The position numbers and the translations under genes are program-made. 64,000 nt of DNA, taken from the NCBI RefSeq assembly GCF_029168945.1, contig NC_083603.1, positions 51,780,406-51,844,405 of the forward strand, in the 5' to 3' direction. This document shows positions 56,610-64,000 of the stretch, one piece after another. Under the pieces are notes generated by a model. The model was not told the origin of the DNA. It did no database searches and was given only the letters and a program-made list of their open reading frames with translations. The stretch comes from Cannabis sativa. Lineage: Eukaryota > Streptophyta > Magnoliopsida > Rosales > Cannabaceae. How positions within the stretch are numbered: position 1 is the first letter of the stretch; the number at the start of each line of letters is the position of its first letter.

Positions 56610-56753
56610 CGAATTAAACTTAGATTTTGTTCAAAGGGTTTGTACCGTCCAAATGTATGCCTCCTCTATATTAAATAAAACTGAGTGCCTTAAAAACAAA
56701 GTTTCTATGCCACTCAGGGGGGTACTAGGGTATACCGCACGGACAAACAAAAA

Positions 56754-56897
56754 CAATCTAAGTAAAATATCCTGACCCAAAGGGCAGGTCAATCTAAATA
56801 AAATATCCTGACCCAAAGGGCAGGTCAATCTAAGTAAAATATCCTGACCCAAAGGGCAGGTCAATCTAAGTAAAATATCCTGACCCAAAGGGCAGGT
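56754..56897 (+). repeat. Four tandem 36-bp units after E3 pol, each with a hairpin
   Basis: Units at 56754-56789, 56790-56825, 56826-56861 and 56862-56897 differ at one base. Each contains CCTGACCC-AAA-GGGCAGG, a 7-pair stem with one bulged A. Two further degenerate units (CCTGAGCCAAAGGACAGG near 56941, CCTAGCCCGAAGGGTAGG near 57025) keep the same stem-loop with other sequence. There are no spacers, so this is not a CRISPR array. Confidence 0.9.
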
Positions 56898-57200
56898 CAA
56901 AAAAAATATGCGCAAAAATAAAGAGCGTAAGTATAAAAACCCTGAGCCAAAGGACAGGTTGAAATATATAAGTGTGAAAAAAAAAAGATCGCATATATAT
57001 ATAAATAAATAAAAAAAAAAATATCCTAGCCCGAAGGGTAGGTCATACACATGTAAATGGCCCGGGGACAGGCCTTAAATTGTCTCCCCTTCAAATAAAA
57101 GCTGCCGCCTGTATGTAAATTGTTCTAAGGCAGCAGCAAGTATGTACAAAAAAAAAGTTATAAGAAGAACGGGTAAAATCTGGGTCAATAATATGGCAGC

Positions 57201-60200
57201 TCAGTCAGCCCGCGGTGGAAGACGAGGTCCAATCCGTGCCTCAAGCTCAGCATCAAGCCTCTTCTTCTTTTCCCGAAATTTGGCAATCATGTCCTCGGGT
57301 TTGGGATAAAAAGTAAGCTTGATACTCTGATCATTGGTGGCCCAAGCCATGTAGACACCATCATCAAAGCGCTTCGGGCACCGGGCGCAGGAGACAGGAG
57401 AAAGGAGCTCGGCCCTCTTGGCCTTCCTGGTAGACTGATCTTTGTAGTCCCGAAGCTCCTTCAACTCCGCAGCTAGAGCGGCCTTGGATTCGATATCCGA
57501 CTGGTGAGTCTCCTCTAGAGACCTCACCTTGGCGGCCATTTCATCCAAAGCCTCCCTGGCCTCCCGAAGATCTCGCCTAGCCTTCTCGGCAGCCTCGGTT
57601 TGAGCCCTTAGTTCCTCCTGATGATGGGCCTCCATCCTGCCTCTCCGCTGGGCCTCGGCCTGGATCATGGCCTCCGCCTGAGCCTCCCTCCGGATGGCCT
57701 CCTCTTCCTTGGCCTTGGCCTTCTCTTCCTTGGCCTTGGCCGCTGCTTCCTGGCGCTCGGCAGCCTCCTGGTAGATCTGCCTCTCCGCTGTGAGGTCTTG
57801 GAGGACCTTCCTGACGTCGTTCATGTCCCCAAAGTCGGACAGAGCGAAGCCATGGTTTATAATGTTCCTGGAGAGGCGACCAGCCTCAGCAGCAAGCTGA
57901 ACCATAACGAGGCATAAGAAAAAATTTCTCAAAGGAAGAAAACAAAATACAAACAACAAAAAGGAAACGCAAAAAATTGCAAAGTACTTACCACTGTGAG
58001 GGAATGGCTGAGGTCCTGGACCTGGAAGATGGAGTTCAGGGAAGCGCAAGTGGCAAACCGCTTGGGCGCACAGCGTGTAAGCTGAGAAGCGAACTCACCG
58101 GTCATTTCCGCGGCAAAGGGAGCCAAAGTGGGCCCTAGGAGGGGACGGAACCAGTCCGTTAAAGGGTCCAAGTTAAGGTTCCACGGATCATGATAGTCCG
58201 GATGGTTGATGCTCGCCTCAACCTCGGCTCGCAGAATCCTCCTAAGGGCCTCCACCTCGGCATACCCCCGGAAGTACTCGTCCATAGCGTAGTTGTGTTT
58301 GGCTATGCGAAGCTCCTGCCTCACCTCGTCCCCTGGAATTGGGGTAAGATCAATGTGAGGAGGAGCAGGATTTTCCTCCATCGGGGAAACCCCGCCGTCT
58401 AGGCCATGAGCAGGAGTGTCGGCCCTCCGAGGCCTCTTCGGCTCGTCCTGGGCAATCATCTTGCCCTTACGCTTGCGAATCAGAGCCACTTCAGGCTCCT
58501 CCTCGTCCTCCTCTACTACCACTGGAAGGGCTTGAGGCCCTCCAGTACCCTCGGCGGCTTCCTCCGAGAAGTCCCACCCTTTCCCTTGGCCTTCTCCCGG
58601 AAGCACCTCCTCGTCATCCACTAAGTCAATGGTTTCGGGAGGAGCGCCGGAAGGAACCTTCAAGGAAGGAGCCGGGGGAGAGGGGGTGAAAGCCGGAGGA
58701 GCCACAGGAGTATGAACCCCGGCAAGCTGTTCCAGGATGGCATCCATGGAGGTACCTGTTCCAATAAAATAAGCAAGTGTTAGAAGTTCGTGAGAAACTG
58801 CTTACAAAAGGTGCAGCAAATAAACTACTCCTACCCGGACTTCCTAATTCGGCCCTAGCAAAGTCCCGAACTTTAATGCTGGCAGCATCATCTCCAAGAT
58901 AACTGTCCGAGGGCCGAAACCAGCTGGACGCTATGTAAGCCGACGGACCTAAGGGAATAGGTTCCGGAGGGTCGGGGCCCATCCGGGACCGACCTAGGTA
59001 ATCTCCTAAGTTCGTAAAATAAAATTCCTTCAAATGATCCCCCCACCGGGTCGACGGCATCTTAAACCTACGGAGACGCTCGTCGAACCCTATGGGCCTA
59101 CGACTGGTATATTCATCAACGGAAGGGACATAGTGAATTATCAAGGGAGACTTACCACCAGCACCGGAAGTGCTAGCACCGGGAGCACCCGAGTTTGGTT
59201 CGGGGGCTGAAGGCTGAGGCCGAGAAGTCTGGTTCTCAGAAGAACCTTCAAGACGAAGGGGCCCCCCGGCGGAAGGACCCCCAATCTCTTCTTGAAGAAT
59301 CTTGTCAAAAAATTTTGCCTCGGACTTCCCGCCAATGGCTTGGCTCCTTCGCACCACCGGACTCCCCACGCGAAGCCCTCTCCCGGAGGCAGCTGGGCCT
59401 TAGAGTACGCCTTCTCCCCGGGCCTTCCGTAGAGATAATCTTGGTATTTCTTCTCTCGCCGTAGCAATGAGCTCATCCCGGAAGGCCTTCTCCGCAACCG
59501 CGCCCTCACATTAGGGCGTATGACCTTGGAGAGGTTGGAGTCATCCACGGATTGATGAGAAAGGATAAGTTTAGCCTTTCTACAATTCTCCGTGGTGACC
59601 AGGCCCCCGACATCAAGATCGGCATGGTCGTAGGAGGCGAAGGCTTGGGCCCTTCGAAGGAAAGCCTGAGTGGGGAGCGTCCGCTGGTAAGGTGGGATCC
59701 GCACCCACTCCGTGAGAAGCTCCGGGTGGTCCACGGCCCTGAACCCGGACGAGAAGAAAAATCAGTGGCGGTACTCCTTAACATGAGTCTGCCTATTATA
59801 TGGAACCATCCCCTCGTTAGCAGGGTGGATCCGGAACCCATAAAAACCATCCTTAAGTTTGTCCCCTTTCTTGGGGACGGATACAAGTTCATAAAAATAT
59901 AAAATTTCCGCCGGGCTGGGAGACCCCCAGCCACGGGCGGTGTAAAAAATAAATAAGCCTGAGAGCAGGCGATAAGCTTGAGGAATAAGTTGGTATGGCG
60001 CAAGGCCGACAAATACAAGAAAATTCACAAAGTAATCTTGGAGCGGGAGCATGGCACCGGCCATCAAGTGGGTCTGACTCCAAGCCCCGAAGCCGTTATA
60101 GTTGTGATTAGGCGTCTCCGAGTCACGAGGAGGCCGGTGGAAGGTCCCTGAGGTAGAGGGTTTGATCCCAGCCACATTAATGATGTTCTCCAGCTGGTGA

Positions 60201-60330
60201 GGGCAAGTCAGGGTCGATCGGAGCTCGGCCGCTTCCCAACCAGTGGCGCGGGACTTGTACCCTTCCTGGGCAACGGGTCCCAGAGAAACCTCCTCCAGGG
60301 TGGCTATGTTTTTCCCTTTCTTCTTCGAAG
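57201..60330 (-). pseudogene. E3 antisense extra gene, spliced but damaged
   Basis: Read from about 60330 down. The conserved domain (MLPLQDYFVNFLVFVGLAPY, LILYFYELVS-like segment) is at 60175-59762, ending in a TGA at 59762 where the frame then continues open to 59141. A frameshift near 59380 leads into the frame 59369-58835. Two introns are well supported: 58834-58756 and 57991-57897, both GT-AG with matching phases. The last exons encode acidic, Pro-rich text and then a long Ala/Glu/Arg coiled coil (57896-57201) ending in LPPRAD. The domain plus coiled-coil order matches the E2 antisense gene. Function unknown. Confidence 0.65.
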
Positions 60331-60804
60331 ATTTCGAACCGTGGCGTACATTTTATGTTCCGAGAAAAACAAAAAGAAAAAACCCAAAGAAGCTAGGCCC
60401 CATACCAAACCCTAAATCAGAAAAAGGGAGTGGGGGTCCCCTAACCGCTGGAAAGAGGCCCCCTCCGGACACGTGTCACCTGGGAAACTCAGGAGAGAAT
60501 CCCTGAACAAGTGTCGGGTGCAGTAAAATCGCAGAAAAGTGGTTTTGCAAAAAGGAAAAGAAAAGAGAAAAGCCTTCCTATGCCCTAAGCAATTGCTAAA
60601 CGAAGAACACATGGCCTTCTTCAAACAAAGCTGTATGCCTACAACAGAGGCATGACAATGGCGACTCTACAACTAACATAGTAAACATAAAGCAGAACTC
60701 GAAGAACTTAAACACTCACGCACCCAGAAGCCTCTAAGTGCGAACCCAGAAAACAAACGAAGTAAATGTAAGCATGTTATTATCTAAAGATGCAAGAAAC
60801 TTAC

Positions 60805-61009
60805 AGTTGATTGTTGAACTGGGGGTACTGAGCGTGGTTGAGTAAGAGTTGAGAAGCACTGGCAAAATCGAACACTAGAAAATTAAAAGAAGTGTTTAAG
60901 TGTTAAAGCAGTTTGTGCTACTTTGAGGAATTTTCTCTCTGAGAAATTCGAGCAGAAATGGCAAGGAATGGAAAGTAACCGAAATGAAGGAAAGGTGGTG
61001 GCTTTTATA
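60805..61009 (-). promoter_or_regulatory. Antisense promoter and 5' UTR exon of E3
   Basis: On the minus strand a canonical TATAAAAG box (61009-61002) is followed by a pyrimidine-rich leader. A strong splice donor ACT|GTAAGT is at 60805/60804. Transcription would start near 60975. The box is about 430 bases inside the 3' LTR. This parallels the E2 and E1 arrangements. Confidence 0.65.
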
Positions 61010-61429
61010 GGCAAAAGTGCATGAGGAACAGGCGTCTTCACCTACCAATCGCACGGTGGGAGAAACGCTCGATTCGAATTCCCAAAAGATCAACGGACCA
61101 GATCAATCTACCATTAAGGCGGTGGAAACGTTTGAGTATCCGTCTGACACCATCAATGCGCCGCATCAATCATGGGGCGTGAAACGAATCGACCTCTGCA
61201 AAAGTGAATCGCTGCATTTAATGCCATTATTAGACACACCTCCACGCGCCCCCAAGTCGTATCAGAAGACCGAGGAGGCGGCTGGAAACATTCCTGCAAA
61301 AAGCATATTGCTGCATTAAATGACATCATTTAATTTGCCCCCACGCGCTCAAAGCTCGAGATAGGAAAACGAGGGGTCAACCGGAGACACTTGAACAAGC
61401 CTTGGTTTATTTTACTAAGTAAACAAGGC

Positions 61430-61441
61430 TTGGGGGGTAAA
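61430..61441 (+). other. E3 polypurine tract
   Basis: TTGGGGGGTAAA ends exactly at the 3' LTR start (61442). The G6 run is suitable for plus-strand priming. Confidence 0.7.
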
Positions 61442-62223
61442 TGTTGCTCCTAAATTCGTCCAATATACGTGAACCAGTCAAGAGGGGACACGTGGATCAG
61501 ATAACTTGGAAGGATTTGCTAAGTCTTTTTATGCCACCAAGAAGCGCTATTCGCATGGGTCCCGGAGGATATACCCGGAGTACAAGGTACTCCCGGAAGC
61601 TAGCATAGCATGAAGGCACTCCGGGATGTGTCAGGTCTCTCCCGAGAAATCAAGTCGCATTTAATGCTGCATGGGAGGAAGCGTGTTGGGACTGTAACAC
61701 GCAATAAAGTCTGACGGCACAACCCCCGAACAGCAGCGCTACAGTAATGATCATTTAAGTCTAATGACGGCTACTCTGCGAAGAGTCACGTCAATCATAA
61801 GGCAAAAAGGACATTCTCCATAAAAACCCTACAGCACCTAGGGATTTGACCATGCATCACCCATGGTATATTCATCGGAAATGCCCAACTTTATGGATAC
61901 TTACAGACACATGTGTAAGAACAATTCTGGGGATTACCCCACCAAAACACTATAAATACCCCCTCAAAGCTCATTTAATGAGGTCGGAGAATCTTGGTTG
62001 CAAAAGAGCAAGAAGAGAAAAAAACTCACCAAGAACATTCTCTGTATTTAAGAGAAAAACATTCTCTCAAGTGTAGAATCTGTATTAAATACATCCATTA
62101 ATAGTAGTGGCTCGTGGACTAAGGCTCATTAACGCCCCAACCACGTAAAAAGTCTTCATCTTACTTTCTTACAGCTCATTATAATAATTATATTTTAATA
62201 GTTGCCGAAAACCTCGGTCAACA
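61442..62223 (+). repeat. E3 3' LTR
   Basis: 782 bases, identical to the 5' copy except one base near 62094. It is followed by CTTTA at 62224-62228. Confidence 0.93.
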
Positions 62224-62228
62224 CTTTA

Positions 62229-62349
62229 TATTGCGAAATTGTATAGAAAGATTTGTTTTGTGTATGATTGTTTAGGCCCCGGATGGGGTGTTATTAGGTT
62301 GTAAATACAGTTTTGTGCAATACAATGTCCTGATTTATCAAAAAAAAAA
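62229..62349 (+). mobile_element. LINE 3' UTR and poly(A) tail, right part
   Basis: After the CTTTA duplication the sequence has the typical plant LINE tail: GTTTAGGCCCCGGATGGGG, AATACAATGTCCTGATTTATC and ten A residues at 62340-62349. Together with 49470-49789 it forms the 3' end of one 5'-truncated LINE. Confidence 0.6.
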
Positions 62350-62950
62350 TTTGTAAATAGTTAAAAATTAACTGATTGAAATTTTTTTGAGAAGCTACAG
62401 TTAAAAGCTAAATTTGTACAACTCAATCTTAAGATTAAAAATATTTTAATTAAAAGACTAATACATTTATTTGTACTAAAATATATTCACTTTTTTATTA
62501 TATATTTCAGAAAATAAAAAAATTATATAAAATAAGTAATATTTAACTCTTTAATTTTTTTTATTTTGGTTTAAAAAATGTTTTATATTTTTATACATAT
62601 ATTTTATATTAACAAACTACATCAACCTAGAGTTCCTGATTTTTTTACATGTGATAAAACTATAATTTAAAAATACTATAAATTATTTATCAAATGCTTA
62701 TTGTTTACCCCAAAAACCGAGCTTGGTAACGTGGACATCAATATTCGACATGCGGTAAAAAAAAATATCCTAGAGTTGAGTAGTCCCGAGTCATGGCAGT
62801 TGACTTGGAGGGTCCCTAGTCGTGCGACCAGGTTGACTCCCAAAACACTAGAATGGGTGTTTGGATCCCACTAAGTTGTTGACAACTCACTATCTTTTCA
62901 ATATTTTGTACCATGAAGACATGAAGAATCCAAATCCAAGGCCTGGAAGC
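62350..62950. other. AT-rich intergenic DNA
   Basis: No gene seen. The stretch 62390-62440 with AAGCTACAGTTAAAAGCTAA mirrors in style the AAGCTAAAAGTTGCATTTTAA left of the LINE (about 49415), so the LINE may itself have inserted into a small MITE. That is not proved. Confidence 0.35.
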
Positions 62951-62959
62951 TACAAATAC

Positions 62960-63570
62960 ACGAAATAGCAACCTGGAAGTCAACCCGGGTGCCCAATGCC
63001 TAGATTGACAACCTTACTGGAGTTTCAGTTTTTGGGCCCGTCTTAGTGTAAATGGGTCAACTTTTGTATTGAGACATGAATTAGACCTGTCACAAACATA
63101 TTTGAGGCAACAGAATCAAAATCGAAGCACTTTCAATTTTGAGCACTCAGAGCACTGGGTGCCCTAGGCACCCAGCGTCCAGGTTGACATATTGTCTACC
63201 TGGGGCATTTCCAACCACAATATTGAAAAACTATATCGAGCATTTTCTTCATATTCATTCTAAATGAGAAAACAAGTACTTTTGGGGGAGAAACGAATCG
63301 ACTTGGAGGCCAAATGGGGACCCAGCGCCCAAGTTGACACTTTGTCAACCTAGGCCACTTCCATCAGCAAATTCAGATGAAGTCTTTTGGGCATATTCTC
63401 CGTTTTTCATTAACAATTAAGATTTGAGTGCTTTCGAGAAACAAATGGAGCCGTTTGGGAGTTAGAACTGGGACCTAGCGCCCAGGTTGACACTTTATCA
63501 ACGACACTTTGTCAACCTGGGCCATTTCCTTAGCCAGTTTTCTTGTAATCTCGTGAGAAATAAAAACTCA
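62960..63570. repeat. Diverged tandem array, ~150-180-bp spacing, with GTTGACA hairpins
   Basis: The phrase CCCAGCGCCCAGGTTGACA and variants recur at about 62990, 63171, 63321 and 63474. Each is preceded by GGG(T/A)-rich text and followed by TGTCAACCTGGGCCATTTCC variants. GTTGACA-CTT-TGTCAAC is a perfect 7-bp stem in the unit near 63333. No coding frame. It may be a satellite-like repeat or the inside of an unrecognised element. Confidence 0.6.
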
Positions 63571-63612
63571 AAGTACACGTAGCTCAAATACTATCACGAT
63601 ACGGGAAGTGAA

Positions 63613-64000
63613 TGTTGGGTTTTATGCCCTAAATAAAACTCATTTCAATATAATCAGATTTACTTATTAATATAGATCAGAAATAACATTTAATGTTGCA
63701 TGGTTCACATGATTTATTTCATGATTATATGTACATAATGTATAAATTCATCTGAAACCCTTTTCACATACTTGATCCTGTTTATTGTGCCGTCAACACA
63801 TTGGAAAGTAAACATGACTATGTGAATAAAGTTTCCTAGATTTATCAGACATAGGGTTTTACTGATATGATAATCTACAACAGAGTTTACTTGCATTTGG
63901 AGAAGTGCTATGTTCTTTCCAGAGCATTGGTTAAAGTAAAGCTCAGGTTGGATGCATGGAGTATGCATCGGAAGGGACCGATATTGAACTTTGGCTTAGA
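63613..64000 (+). mobile_element. Second LTR copy of the TGTTGGG family, cut by the window end
   Basis: From TGTTGGGTTTTATGCCC on, the sequence follows 33245-33645 closely with scattered substitutions and small indels. Whether it is a solo LTR or the 5' LTR of a full element cannot be told because the window ends. Confidence 0.8.

Larger units (their letters stand above)
49790..62223 (+). mobile_element. E3: very young Tat-like Ty3/gypsy retrotransposon with broken frames
   Basis: 12,434 bases with two 782-base LTRs that differ at one position by direct reading, and a CTTTA duplication. Order: LTR, primer site, gag, protease, RT, RNase H, integrase, tandem repeats, antisense gene, antisense promoter, purine tract, LTR. 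Despite the LTR identity, gag, RNase H and the antisense gene each contain frameshifts. Confidence 0.93.

Noticed and set aside
56754..56897. CRISPR-like array
   Set aside because: The 36-bp repeats contain palindromic parts but follow each other without spacers, and the DNA is a plant retrotransposon 3' region.
56631..57050. Minus-strand open frame with a perfect 12-residue repeat over the 36-bp units
   Set aside because: The unit length is a multiple of three, so any frame without a stop stays open. Flanking residues are low-complexity Phe/Leu text, and the frame has no conserved domain or good start.

Overview
The window is nuclear DNA of a flowering plant, most likely a eudicot. The evidence is two intron-containing plant genes, AT-rich intergenic DNA, MITEs, a tRNA-derived-looking SINE, a LINE tail and large Ty3/gypsy LTR retrotransposons. 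I cannot place the species from sequence alone.

Two host genes are recognised. The first (minus strand, 8657 down to 4484, four coding exons, 878 aa) is a chloroplast PPR-SMR protein that matches plastid transcriptionally active chromosome protein 2 (pTAC2). The second (plus strand, 44580-48174, four coding exons, 531 aa) is a plant coiled-coil protein to which I cannot assign a function. A short RNase H-like ORF (3406-3801) lies in the left arm.

Most of the rest is a retrotransposon stack whose order is proved by target-site duplications (TSDs). Element E4 (5' LTR ending at 10625, gag resuming at 37128) was split by E1 (10693-37118, TSD CATTA). E1 was split by E2 (18518-30110, TSD GCAAG) and also carries a solo LTR of another family (33245-35128). 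Separately, E3 (49790-62223, TSD CTTTA) sits in the 3' end of a LINE. LTR divergence agrees with this order: the E1 LTRs are roughly 85% identical where sampled, E2 LTRs differ at 4 of 869 positions, and E3 LTRs at 1 of 782. The proteins of E1-E4 look like the Tat lineage: protease with DNG, zinc knuckle C-x2-H-x4-H-x4-C, and RT-RNase H-integrase order.

The most interesting feature is shared by E1, E2 and E3. Each carries, between pol and the 3' LTR, an antisense gene with an N-terminal conserved domain and a C-terminal coiled coil. Each also has a TATA box on the minus strand a few hundred bases inside the 3' LTR. In E2 the whole gene model can be read: G-box, TATA, 5' UTR exon, an intron ending exactly at the ATG, and three coding exons giving 649 aa. 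Antisense extra ORFs are known in Tat elements; the complete promoter-plus-intron architecture repeated in three diverged elements is the observation most worth checking.

Other regions: 1-2840 is AT-rich with a foldback MITE and degenerate repeats; 39.7-42.3 kb holds LTR debris and two hAT-like ends, one a complete 281-bp element containing tRNA-like A and B boxes; 62.4-64 kb holds AT-rich DNA, a diverged array with ~150-180-bp spacing and a GTTGACA hairpin, and the start of a second copy of the solo-LTR family.
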